64,000 nt of DNA from Phreatobacter aquaticus (GTDB lineage Bacteria; Pseudomonadota; Alphaproteobacteria; Rhizobiales; Phreatobacteraceae): positions 4,054,828-4,118,827 of the forward strand of contig NZ_CP039865.1 in NCBI RefSeq assembly GCF_005160265.1. The letters run 5' to 3'. The notes under the pieces were generated by a model that was not told where the DNA came from, ran no database searches, and saw only the letters and a program-made list of their open reading frames with translations. The translations under genes were made by a program, and so were the position numbers. Below, piece after piece: positions 29,467 through 37,900 of the stretch. The first letter of the stretch is position 1, and every line of letters begins with the position of its first letter.

Positions 29467-31077
29467 ATGGCCGGTTTGGTGCGGGTCTTTTGTGCTTGCC
29501 GATCATGCTGGCGGGAGGGCGGTGCCGGCGCTCCCGCAGACCGGTGGCGAGTCGGGGTGGCGAGTCCGGCCGAAGAAACGAGCCTTCTTCTCGGCACCGC
29601 CGCTGGCTTCGCTGCTATCGCAGGCGCCCAGGCTGCCGATCTTCCGGGCAAGGCTGCCCCCGCTGAGTACGTCCGCATCTGCGACACGTACGGCGCTGGC
29701 TTCTTCTTCATCCCGGGCACCGACACCTGCCTTCGTATCGGCGGCTTCGTTCGCGCCGACTACTCGGTCTATCTGAACCACACCAGCAACATCCTGGCCG
29801 CTGGCAACAACGGCACCGCTGGCAACATCTCGAACGCCGCCTTCGACAACTCGTCGGCTTTCCAGTCGCGCTTCGCGATCAACTTCGACGCCCGCTCCAA
29901 CACGGAATATGGTCTGCTGCGCTCGTTCGCTCAGTTCACCATCCGTCGCGGTGAGTCGTCGGGTTACGTTGGTTCGGGCCTCAACTCGTACAACAACAAC
30001 CCGCGCTCGACGCTGGCTGTCATGGACCGCGCGTTCATCCAGTTCGCTGGCTTCACGTTCGGCTACTCGGCCTCGTTCTTCAACTTCTACCAGGGCGACG
30101 TGAACCTGCTGGGTAACCCCACCACGGCTCGCGCCACCGGCACCAACCTGCTGGCCTACACCGCCTCGTTCGGTTCGGGCTTCTCGGCGACCGTGTCGCT
30201 CGAAGATCGCCGCATCACCGAAATCGGCAACCTCGACGCTGCCGTTCTGGGCACCAACGGTTCGTCCGTTTCGCTCGGCAACCGTCCGCTCTCGGGTCTC
30301 GGTGGCCTCACCTACGGCCGCAACGACGTCCCGGATATCGTCGCCAACCTGCGCGTCGATCAGGGTTGGGGTTCGGCCCAGTTGATGGGTGCGTTCCGCC
30401 AGATCAAGGACTACGGCTTCGCTGGTTCGACCAACACCGCTACCGGTGGCACGATCCCGACCGCCGCTGCTGGCGACAAGTGGGGCTACGCCATCGGCGC
30501 CGGCCTCCGTCTCAACCTCGACATGATCGCTCGTGGCGATCAGTTCTGGTTGCAGGCGACCTATGCTGACGGCGCTCTGGGTTACGTGATCCTGAACGGC
30601 AACGGCGACGGCATCACTGCCAACCGCAACAACACCTCTGGCCCGTTCAACTTCTCGCAGGCTGGCGGCGTTGTGTACAACTATCGCGATGCGATCGTGA
30701 ACACCGGTCTGGTGAACCCGGCGATCCAGACGTCGAAGGCCTGGGGCGTTGCCGCCGGCTTCCGTCACTTCTGGACCCCGAACCTGCGCTCGTCGCTGTT
30801 TGGTACCTATGCTCGCGTCGACGCACCGCTCGCTTCGACCCTGCCGGACTTCAGCCTCTGGACCGTTGGTGCAAACCTCGTCTGGTCGCCGGTTCGTAAC
30901 CTCGACCTCGGCCTCGAGGTTGTTTACGGCTCGATCAACCGTACCGGCGTGAACGCCGGCGGCGCTGCCACCGCGACTTCGTGCGGCGTCGGCTCGGCCA
31001 TCGTCGCCGCCACCGGCGCGTGCAAGACCTCGGATCAGAACCTCTACACCACCCTCCGCGTTCAGCGGAACTTCTGA
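29467..31077 (+). CDS. outer-membrane porin, second copy with replaced 5' end (possibly silent)
   Basis: From base 29581 onward the frame encodes the same porin as 24183-25688: SLLLGTAAGFAAIAGAQA, ADLPGKAAPAEYVRICDTYG, and the same Phe end. The normal beginning MKTVK and its GGAGG ribosome site are missing. Unrelated sequence precedes, with an in-frame ATG at 29467 and a GTG at 29557, neither with a good ribosome site. The ATG start would give a 56-residue export signal of odd composition; the GTG start would put two Glu in the n-region. Body, 3' UTR and terminator are intact, without frameshifts. Either it is unexpressed or it is read from an unrecognised start. Confidence 0.8.
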   Translation: MAGLVRVFCACRSCWREGGAGAPADRWRVGVASPAEETSLLLGTAAGFAAIAGAQAADLPGKAAPAEYVRICDTYGAGFFFIPGTDTCLRIGGFVRADYSVYLNHTSNILAAGNNGTAGNISNAAFDNSSAFQSRFAINFDARSNTEYGLLRSFAQFTIRRGESSGYVGSGLNSYNNNPRSTLAVMDRAFIQFAGFTFGYSASFFNFYQGDVNLLGNPTTARATGTNLLAYTASFGSGFSATVSLEDRRITEIGNLDAAVLGTNGSSVSLGNRPLSGLGGLTYGRNDVPDIVANLRVDQGWGSAQLMGAFRQIKDYGFAGSTNTATGGTIPTAAAGDKWGYAIGAGLRLNLDMIARGDQFWLQATYADGALGYVILNGNGDGITANRNNTSGPFNFSQAGGVVYNYRDAIVNTGLVNPAIQTSKAWGVAAGFRHFWTPNLRSSLFGTYARVDAPLASTLPDFSLWTVGANLVWSPVRNLDLGLEVVYGSINRTGVNAGGAATATSCGVGSAIVAATGACKTSDQNLYTTLRVQRNF

Positions 31078-31084
31078 TCCCGTC

Positions 31085-31100
31085 TCAGATCTCGATCTGA
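31085..31100. repeat. 16-base palindrome in the 3' UTR of the right porin
   Basis: TCAGATC and GATCTGA around a TC centre, directly after the stop codon. It matches the element at 24160-24175 in inverted orientation. It may act as an RNA stem or may be duplicated along with the porin. Confidence 0.6.
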
Positions 31101-31105
31101 AGAAA

Positions 31106-31133
31106 CCCCGGCGAGCAATCGCCGGGGTTTTTT
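31106..31133 (+). terminator. rho-independent terminator of the right porin gene
   Basis: CCCCGGCGA pairs with TCGCCGGGG around a GCAA loop, followed by six T. The stem is identical to that of the left porin terminator; only the loop differs. Confidence 0.9.
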
Positions 31134-31206
31134 CGTTGATGATGGTGTGAGATCCGGCAATTCCGGCGCACTTGGCCCCGAGTGAAAAGCCCCCTGCCCC
31201 AAACCC

Positions 31207-32688
31207 TCAAGCTGCGTTGCGCTGATCGGTCCGGTCGGGCGAGGGTAGCGGCATCTGGCAAAGCGCCTCGTGCATCTGCCGCAACGTCACATTGCCATAG
31301 CGCCTGGCCGCGCTGATCTGCGCATGGCCAACGATGGCATCGGTGATTTTCTCGGGGATTCCGACCGAAAAGGCCTTTTCCTTGAACCAGTGCCGCCAAG
31401 CATGGTTCGGATCCTTGCCGGCGGAACGGCCGATCTCCAATCCAAGCGAATGGATCCACTCGGTCATCCGGTTATAGGTGGTTCGGCCGGGATAATAGGG
31501 ATCGGCACCCGCATCGCCGACAACAGCCGCGTCGACCTTGCGATAGGATCGGATGAACAGCCGTTCCGACGTTCCCGATTGCACGAAAGCGATGAATCCG
31601 CGCTCGATCAGCGCCGGATGAAGCGGAACCAGCCGTTCGGAAGCCGCGGTTTTCACCGGGCCAGCCTTGCGCGACACCTTCACGCACCAGATTCCGTCGA
31701 CGCACACCACGTCTTCCCGACGCAGATTGACCATGGTCGCAACGCGGCTTCCGGTCAGCGCGGTCAGCCATGGAATCCAGCGGCGGCTGGCAATACGCTC
31801 GCAATCCGCCGCCTTGAGGATAATCGCCGCTTCCTCATCCGAAAAAGCCAGCATTTTACGCGATGTCACCAGCCGGCCGCTGCGCACGCGGACCCCGGAT
31901 GTCGGGTCATTGGGAACGAGATCGTTCTCAACGCCGAACCGGAACAGCGATCGCAGCGCGGCGAGATCGGAATCCCGCGCGGTGCGCACATGCCGTCCCG
32001 TCTGGATCAGATGATCTCGATAGGCCCGCACATCATGCGCGGTTACCCGTGCCGGATCGGCATGTCCCAGAAAATGCTCGAAGCGACCGACCAGCGTGCG
32101 CCAATAGGGTGGCGTGGTCGGCGCGCCTCCGACCGCCAGATGATGGCGGCTCCAGAGGTCGAAAAGCTCGGTGAAGGTGAGGCTTGCCGAAACGGGTTCG
32201 GCCGCCGGCACCGGTGCGGGTTCCGCCTTCGCGGCCGGCAAGGCGGCCCTGGAATCACTGGAATCCGTTGAAACCAGCGCCAGGCGCGCCGAAATCGGCC
32301 GATCGTCCCGGGCATTGCCGCTGTCGTGCAGGGTTGCGAGCACCTGAAACGAGATCGCGGCCGCAAAATATTTCGCTTCCTGCAGCGTGAGAGCCGAAGT
32401 CGGAATGGCAACGACTTCGTCGACCGTCACATCGAAGGCCAATCCGTCGACCCGCACCGCCACCGAGGAGCCGCGGAACCGGTCGATCAGCTCACCCGCC
32501 AGCGGCAGCGCGAAGTGAAAATCACCCGCCGCCCCCAGTCGCAATTCGGGTTCTCGCGCGATCAAGCCCACGACCGATCCATGCTCCTCACCTAGCGTCG
32601 AAGCGCAGATGCACTCCGACTTATGACGATTGCGCAAGACCGACATCCAACAACGGATTGAAGTCGGGCCATCGATCGCCCGCGCCAA
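31207..32688 (-). CDS. tyrosine recombinase/integrase
   Basis: 493 residues from a TTG start at 32688 that has AGGAG eight bases upstream; no better ATG was found. The N-terminal 165 residues are of unrecognised type, then a core-binding SAM-like domain (about 168-265) and the catalytic domain (about 275-475). All catalytic residues are present: Arg315 (TGSR), Lys346, His429 and Arg432 (HAWRHWF), His455 (GHAQ), Tyr464 (RRYGN). No excisionase, phage genes or tRNA-linked attachment site are adjacent. It is convergent with the right porin, 73 bases beyond the terminator. Confidence 0.88.
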   Translation of the reverse strand: MARAIDGPTSIRCWMSVLRNRHKSECICASTLGEEHGSVVGLIAREPELRLGAAGDFHFALPLAGELIDRFRGSSVAVRVDGLAFDVTVDEVVAIPTSALTLQEAKYFAAAISFQVLATLHDSGNARDDRPISARLALVSTDSSDSRAALPAAKAEPAPVPAAEPVSASLTFTELFDLWSRHHLAVGGAPTTPPYWRTLVGRFEHFLGHADPARVTAHDVRAYRDHLIQTGRHVRTARDSDLAALRSLFRFGVENDLVPNDPTSGVRVRSGRLVTSRKMLAFSDEEAAIILKAADCERIASRRWIPWLTALTGSRVATMVNLRREDVVCVDGIWCVKVSRKAGPVKTAASERLVPLHPALIERGFIAFVQSGTSERLFIRSYRKVDAAVVGDAGADPYYPGRTTYNRMTEWIHSLGLEIGRSAGKDPNHAWRHWFKEKAFSVGIPEKITDAIVGHAQISAARRYGNVTLRQMHEALCQMPLPSPDRTDQRNAA

Positions 32689-33249
32689 TGACTATTCTCC
32701 TAGCAGACACCTCCGCTTTCCACAATTTCGCGACGCACATAGGCAAGCAAATGCGCACCCAAATGCGCACACAATTGTGATAATCGGCATGCCATTCGAT
32801 AGAATGCGGCCTCAAAATGCCGCCCCTATACTTCCATTTCCGTGATTTTGGCGCAATTATGGCGAGACAAGGACATGGCCTTGGGGACACCAACATGCGC
32901 ATGCGCCCGGATGACGCTGCCATTGCGCTCACAATTTCGTGAAATGCGGCAAGACCACTTGCGTCACAGCAGATCGCGAATTGTTTCTGATGTGTACATT
33001 GAATGAGCCGCCGGCAAAGAAAATACAAACTAGCTTTCTTTTCCTATTTCGCAGAGGCAGGCTCCAAGTCCACTAGGTAGTGGCGATGTTGCGGATTTAC
33101 ATCATACAATTAATATAACAGATCGGCGGATGGCCGGTATGCCACTTTGCGTCGACTCGACCGCGCCCGCCCGTCGCGCAATGCTAAGCTGCATTTCGAC
33201 CGTAACAGCCTGTCTGGCGCGGTCGTCGCCTCTCTGGAAAGACCGCGTC
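32689..33249. other. AT-rich intergenic region between recombinase and aminotransferase genes
   Basis: About 560 bases without a supported gene and clearly richer in A and T than the surroundings. It contains a 12-base-period tandem pair CAAATGCGCAC at 32748-32758 and 32760-32770. A candidate promoter for the aminotransferase operon is TTGCGG at 33089-33094 with TAATAT at 33111-33116 (16-base spacing). Small frames here have no family resemblance. The composition suggests acquired DNA linked with the recombinase. Confidence 0.5.
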
Positions 33250-34488
33250 ATGACAACGCCCTTCTCGCTCGCCTCGCTCCTGCGGACCGGCCTCCCCGCC
33301 CCCGCCGCGCGCTATGCCGGCTTCCCCGCCTTCAACTTTGTCGGCGGCCATAACGACCCGGGCTCGACACCAGTCGACGGCCTCTTGGAGGCGATCACCA
33401 CCGTCATGCGCCGCGAGGGGCGCACGCTTGCGACCTATGGCCTGGAAAGCGGCCCGCAGGGCTATCTGCCCTTGCGCGATTTCCTTGTGAGCAAGCTGAA
33501 GCGCGACGCGGACGTATCCTGCACCAGCGACGAGATCCTGATCACGTCCGGCTCGCTCCAGGGCATCGATCTGGTCAATGCCTTGCTGGTCGGGCCCGGC
33601 GACACCGTCATCATCGAGCAGGATTGCTATGGCGGCTCGATCACCCGGCTGCAGCGGCTGGGCGCGAAGATCATCGGCATCCCGCTCGATGGCGACGGCA
33701 TGCGCATGGACGCGCTCGCCGAGACGCTAGACGACCTCAAGTCCCGTGGCATCACGCCCAAATATATCTACGCGATCCCCACCATCCAGAACCCGACGGC
33801 GACCATCATGCCGCTGGAGCGCCGCAGGCAGTTGCTCGCGCTCGCCATGACCCACGGTGTGCCGATCTTCGAGGACGAATGCTATTCCGACCTGATCTTC
33901 GAGGGCGGCCGGCCGCCTGCCCTCATGGCGCTCGCCCGCACCGAGGGCTGGGGCGGCGTCATCCATATCGGCTCGTTCTCCAAGTCGATCGCGCCGGCCT
34001 TGCGCGTCGGCTACCTGGTGGCCGACTGGGACATTCTTGCGCGCATCCTGCCCTTGAAGACCGATGCCGGCTCGGGCGCGCTCGAACAGATGGTGCTGGC
34101 CGAATATTGCAATCGCCACTTCGAAAGCCATGTCGCCAGTCTGAATGCGACTCTGAGGGCTAAGCGCGACGCGCTGGTCGATGCCCTGCACGAGCATTTC
34201 GGCACGGCTGCCGAGTTCGAGGTGCCGCCCGGCGGCATCTTCCTCTGGATGACGCTGCCTGCATCGGTCGACACGTCGCGGCTCTACACCGTCGCGGCGG
34301 CCGCTGGCATCGCCATCAACCCCGGCGTGGAATGGTCAGTGGATGCCGGGCATGGCCGCCGGCGTCTGCGGCTCTGCTTCGCCAATCCGCCGATCGATGT
34401 CATCCGCGCGGGCGTCGCGGCGCTCGCCGAGGTCTGTCACCGCGAGATGGGCGTGCCGGAGCGCATCGGCAACGTCCAGCAGCGCTGA
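33250..34488 (+). CDS. PLP-dependent aminotransferase (class I, 2-aminoadipate/MocR-like group)
   Basis: 412 residues from ATG 33250 with GGAAAG upstream. Fold type I: NFVGGHNDPGSTP and ATYGLESGPQGYLPLRDFL near the N-terminus, ILITSGSLQGIDLV, EQDCYGG, PTIQNPTATIM, EDECYSDLIF, and the Schiff-base Lys245 in GSFSKSIAPALRVGYL with Arg252. This pattern is shared with LysN-type 2-aminoadipate aminotransferases and with the aminotransferase domain of MocR regulators; no winged helix is attached. In front of a hydroxylysine-kinase-like and a phospho-lyase-like gene, a 2-aminoadipate role would make sense. Confidence 0.8.
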   Translation: MTTPFSLASLLRTGLPAPAARYAGFPAFNFVGGHNDPGSTPVDGLLEAITTVMRREGRTLATYGLESGPQGYLPLRDFLVSKLKRDADVSCTSDEILITSGSLQGIDLVNALLVGPGDTVIIEQDCYGGSITRLQRLGAKIIGIPLDGDGMRMDALAETLDDLKSRGITPKYIYAIPTIQNPTATIMPLERRRQLLALAMTHGVPIFEDECYSDLIFEGGRPPALMALARTEGWGGVIHIGSFSKSIAPALRVGYLVADWDILARILPLKTDAGSGALEQMVLAEYCNRHFESHVASLNATLRAKRDALVDALHEHFGTAAEFEVPPGGIFLWMTLPASVDTSRLYTVAAAAGIAINPGVEWSVDAGHGRRRLRLCFANPPIDVIRAGVAALAEVCHREMGVPERIGNVQQR

Positions 34489-34645
34489 CGAACAGCAATC
34501 GCGGTCGTCCGGGTGGTGACAAGCCCGTGCGAAACAGCATGGCTCCGGCCGTTGCGCCGGGGCTTGCTGCGCTGCACTATCCGCCGCCTTCGGACGCGGC
34601 GTGACCGCTCGCGCGCGCCGGCGCGTAGGATGGGATGGAACGCCG

Positions 34646-35692
34646 ATGGCCTTGACGGTCGAACTGGGCGACCTTTTGGACACGGCAGCGCCTCCCGCAA
34701 CGCTCGCAGAGGCCGCGGAACTGGCCCGCGACCGCTTCGGCCTGTCGGGCACGATCCGCGCATTGACCGGCGAGCGCGACCGCAATTTTCATATCGCTGA
34801 GACCAGCGGCGGCGAATATGTCCTGAAGATCGTCCATCCCGCCGAGGACCCTGCGGTCACGGATTTCCAGACCCAGGCGCTGCGCCATGTCGCGATGCGG
34901 AACGGGACCCTAGCTACCCCGCGCGCCGTGGCGCCGCTGACAGGCACCGACGATGTCGTCTGGCGGGTTCCAGGCCAGGCCGACAGGCGGCTGCGTTGCT
35001 ATACCTATCTGCCCGGCGAGCCGCTCCACCTCACGGTCGCCACCCCATCCCAGCGACAGGCCCTCGGCCAGTTCCTGGCGCGGCTTGACCAGGCCCTCGC
35101 CGATTTCCGGCACCCCGCCGACAACCATGATCTGCTCTGGGACCTGAAGCGAGCGGCCCGCGCCCGTGACCTGCTCGCCGATATTCCCGATCCCGAGCGC
35201 CGCGCCCTGCCCGCCCGCGCCTTCGACCGGTTCGAGACGACCATCCTGCCGGCGCTGGCCGGACTGCGAACCCAGGTCGTCCACAACGATTTCAACCCGC
35301 ACAACATCCTCGCTGACCCAACTGCAGGCGACAGGATCGCCGGCGTCATCGACTTCGGCGACATGGTCCGCGCGCCACTGGTCCAGGATCTGGCGACCGC
35401 ATGCGCCTATCAGATCCAGCCCGACGGCCACCCCTTGGCGGGCCCTGCGGATCTTGTTGGCGGATTTCATGCGGTCCTGCCGCTGGAGCCTGCCGAGATG
35501 GCGGTCCTGCCCGGCCTGATCGCGACCCGCATGGCGCTGTCCATTGCCATCAGTTCGTGGCGCGCCGCCCGCCACCCGGACAACGCCCCCTATATCCTGC
35601 GCAACCAGCAGGCCGCCTGGACCGGCCTTGCCCGGCTCGACCTGCTCACGCCCGGCGAGGCCCAGACCTATCTTGCCGAGCGGATCGGCTGA
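34646..35692 (+). CDS. APH-fold small-molecule kinase (hydroxylysine kinase-like)
   Basis: 348 residues from ATG 34646. The aminoglycoside phosphotransferase/choline kinase fold is clear: GERDRNFHIAETSGGEYVLKI as the nucleotide loop and Lys, HNDFNPHNIL as the catalytic loop (His213, Asp215, Asn220), and GVIDFGDM with the metal-binding Asp236. The ERDRNF start of the domain matches the branch containing hydroxylysine kinase (AGPHD1/HYKK) and bacterial kinase-transaminase fusions, not antibiotic-resistance kinases. The stop is ten bases before the class III enzyme, whose family acts on phosphorylated amino alcohols, so it probably makes that substrate. Confidence 0.75.
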   Translation: MALTVELGDLLDTAAPPATLAEAAELARDRFGLSGTIRALTGERDRNFHIAETSGGEYVLKIVHPAEDPAVTDFQTQALRHVAMRNGTLATPRAVAPLTGTDDVVWRVPGQADRRLRCYTYLPGEPLHLTVATPSQRQALGQFLARLDQALADFRHPADNHDLLWDLKRAARARDLLADIPDPERRALPARAFDRFETTILPALAGLRTQVVHNDFNPHNILADPTAGDRIAGVIDFGDMVRAPLVQDLATACAYQIQPDGHPLAGPADLVGGFHAVLPLEPAEMAVLPGLIATRMALSIAISSWRAARHPDNAPYILRNQQAAWTGLARLDLLTPGEAQTYLAERIG

Positions 35693-35701
35693 GGTGATCC
35701 C

Positions 35702-37030
35702 ATGACCATGATCAATGCCTTCAACGCGGCCGCCGCCGATCAGGTCTCCGAGACCGACCGCGCGTTGATCGCCCGGCGCGAACGGCTCCTCGGCCCCGCC
35801 TACCGGCTGTTCTACGCCAACCCCGTCCACTTCGTACGTGGCGAAGGCGTCTGGCTCTACGACCCTGACGGCAACGCCTATCTCGACGTCTACAACAACG
35901 TCGCATCCGTCGGTCACTGTCATCCGCACGTGGTGGCGGCGCTCGCCCGCCAGTCGGCTATCCTCAACACGCACACCCGCTACATCACCGACGGCATTCT
36001 CGATTATGCCGAGCGCCTGCTGGCGACATTTCCCGCGGCGATCGGCAATGTCATGTTCACCTGCACCGGCAGCGAGGCCAATGACCTCGCCTACCGGGCG
36101 GCGCGCGCCTTCACCGGCGGCACCGGCTTCATTGTCACCAGTCTCGCCTACCACGGCGTGACGGTCGCGATTTCGGAGATGTCGCCGTCGCTCGGCAGCG
36201 GCATCACGCTTGGGCCCAACATCCGCACCGTCCCGGCACCGGACCTTTACCGCTCCGGCGGCGCCGACGTGGGCGAGACCCTGGCGGCCCATGTCCGCGG
36301 AGCAATCGCGGACATGGCGCTCCACGGCATCAAGCCAGCGGCGCTGCTCGTCGACACGATCTTCTCGAGCGACGGCGTGTTCGCCGATCCCGCAGGATTT
36401 CTCAAACCGGCGGCCGCGGCCATCCGCGAAGCCGGCGGGCTGTTCATCGCCGATGAGGTCCAGCCTGGATTCGGTCGCACCGGCGAGGGCATGTGGGGGT
36501 TCGCCCGCCACGGCCTGGTGCCGGACATGGTCACCATGGGCAAGCCGATGGGCAATGGACACCCCGTGGCCGGCATGGCGGCCCGGCCGGATATCCTCGA
36601 ATCATTCGGCAGAACGACCAGGTATTTCAATACCTTCGGCGGTAATCCGGTATCCTGCGCCGTCGGAATGGCGGTTTTGGACGTGATTGAAAGCGAAAAT
36701 TTGATCGCCAATGCCAAGGCCGTTGGCCGTCACATGCTGGAGGGTCTCCGCATGCTCGCTGAACGCCATGAGCTCATCGGCGACGTTCGCGGAACCGGTC
36801 TGTTCATCGGCGTCGAACTGGTAACTGACCGGTTAACTCGCGCACCTGCAACCGATGCAACCTCCAATCTCGTCAATGGGTTGCGGGAAAAGCGCATTCT
36901 GATCAGTGCCGCCGGACCGCATGCCAATGTTCTGAAGATCCGGCCACCATTGGTCTTTTCGCGCGACAATGCCGATCTTTTCTTGACCGCGATGGACGAC
37001 GTCCTCGGCGCCATTGCACACCGTCGATAA
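35702..37030 (+). CDS. class III PLP enzyme, phospho-lyase (AGXT2L)-like
   Basis: 442 residues. PLP residues: CTGSEANDLAYRAAR phosphate loop, SLAYHG aromatic stacker, Asp251 in DEVQPGFGRTG, Lys281 in MGKPMGNGHPVAG. The N-terminal YNNVASVGHCHPHVVAALA and LNTHTRYITDGILDYAERL stretches resemble ethanolamine-phosphate and 5-phosphohydroxylysine phospho-lyases (AGXT2L1/2), which release phosphate and ammonia instead of transferring an amino group. The adjacent kinase supports this. A general aminotransferase is the alternative. Confidence 0.78.
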   Translation: MTMINAFNAAAADQVSETDRALIARRERLLGPAYRLFYANPVHFVRGEGVWLYDPDGNAYLDVYNNVASVGHCHPHVVAALARQSAILNTHTRYITDGILDYAERLLATFPAAIGNVMFTCTGSEANDLAYRAARAFTGGTGFIVTSLAYHGVTVAISEMSPSLGSGITLGPNIRTVPAPDLYRSGGADVGETLAAHVRGAIADMALHGIKPAALLVDTIFSSDGVFADPAGFLKPAAAAIREAGGLFIADEVQPGFGRTGEGMWGFARHGLVPDMVTMGKPMGNGHPVAGMAARPDILESFGRTTRYFNTFGGNPVSCAVGMAVLDVIESENLIANAKAVGRHMLEGLRMLAERHELIGDVRGTGLFIGVELVTDRLTRAPATDATSNLVNGLREKRILISAAGPHANVLKIRPPLVFSRDNADLFLTAMDDVLGAIAHRR

Positions 37031-37199
37031 ACCATGCAACGCCGGCTTTTGCTATTTAGCCGGCAGCAATCCTTGATCCGTGCTAGACTTTCCTTAATGT
37101 GCAAGTCGCACAAGGCCAATCACGAAGCCTGACGGCACAACATTTGCCCGACTTGAGTCGACACAGTGCACTCACAATCCTGATGACTGGGAAACCGAC

Positions 37200-37670
37200 A
37201 TGAACGACCAGACGCAACTCGATGCGGACGACCTGCTGGAACTGACAGCTCACATCGTTTCAGCCTATGTGAGCAACAACAAGGTTGCACCGGAAAGTCT
37301 GGCGAGCCTGATCGGCAGCGTCGATGCTGCGCTCAAGGGTCTGTCGGGCGCGGCCCCTGCGCCGGCCCCGGTCGAACTGGTCCCGGCGGTGTCGATCAAG
37401 AAGTCGATCAGCCCCGACTACATCATCTGCCTCGAGGACGGAAAGAAGTTCAAGTCGCTGAAGCGGCACTTGCGCACCGTCTACAATCTGAGCCCCGACG
37501 AATACCGGGCGAAGTGGGGCCTGCCGCCGACCTATCCGATGGTTTCGCCGAACTACGCCAGCGCCCGCTCGGCCCTCGCCAAGGCATCCGGTCTTGGTCA
37601 GCAGCGCCGCGGCCCGGCCCCGGTGAAGGGCAAGGCAGCAGCCAAGGGCGGACGCAAGGCCAAGGCCTGA
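37200..37670 (+). CDS. mucR: MucR/Ros-family transcriptional regulator
   Basis: 156 residues. N-terminal oligomerisation region (about 8-50), Ala/Pro linker, then the single zinc-finger-like DNA-binding domain ICLEDGKKFKSLKRHLRTVY (about 75-110), and a basic Lys/Gly/Ala tail. Of the four finger ligands, Cys77, Asp80 and His90 are present but the last position is Val94, as in Ros-like proteins that fold without zinc. MucR proteins act as H-NS-like silencers of exopolysaccharide, motility and virulence genes. A TGTGC/GCACA inverted repeat lies upstream at 37098-37112. Confidence 0.92.
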   Translation: MNDQTQLDADDLLELTAHIVSAYVSNNKVAPESLASLIGSVDAALKGLSGAAPAPAPVELVPAVSIKKSISPDYIICLEDGKKFKSLKRHLRTVYNLSPDEYRAKWGLPPTYPMVSPNYASARSALAKASGLGQQRRGPAPVKGKAAAKGGRKAKA

Positions 37671-37708
37671 CCTTGATCTGACGCGCCCCGAGCGTCCTGA
37701 CATGACAG

Positions 37709-37740
37709 GGCCACCTTGCTGACCGGCAAGGTGGCCTTTT
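37709..37740 (+). terminator. rho-independent terminator of mucR
   Basis: An 11-base-pair stem, GGCCACCTTGC with its complement at 37726-37736, around a 6-base loop, followed by TTTTCTTG. It begins 39 bases after the mucR stop. Confidence 0.9.
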
Positions 37741-37900
37741 CTTGTGTTCGATCCGGCGCGCCTGTCTTGAGGATCAGCCGGATGACGGATGGCGCGGCAG
37801 GTCGTGCCCGGCGGCAAGCTGCGGCAGGATGCACCGGCCAGGCGATCCCGCTACGATCCAAGGCCGCCCACCCGAACGCTCCCCTGCAAGGATATCCGCC

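Noticed and set aside
31207-32688. Prophage or integrative element at the recombinase
   Set aside because: No excisionase, structural, conjugation or cargo genes and no tRNA-linked direct repeats were found. Flanking genes look chromosomal.
32621-33028. 135-codon frame overlapping the recombinase start
   Set aside because: It lies in AT-rich DNA with Cys-rich random composition and conflicts with the recombinase's well-placed ribosome site.
34646-35692. Aminoglycoside resistance gene
   Set aside because: It has the APH fold, but the nucleotide loop and the adjacent phospho-lyase-like gene point to a metabolic kinase.
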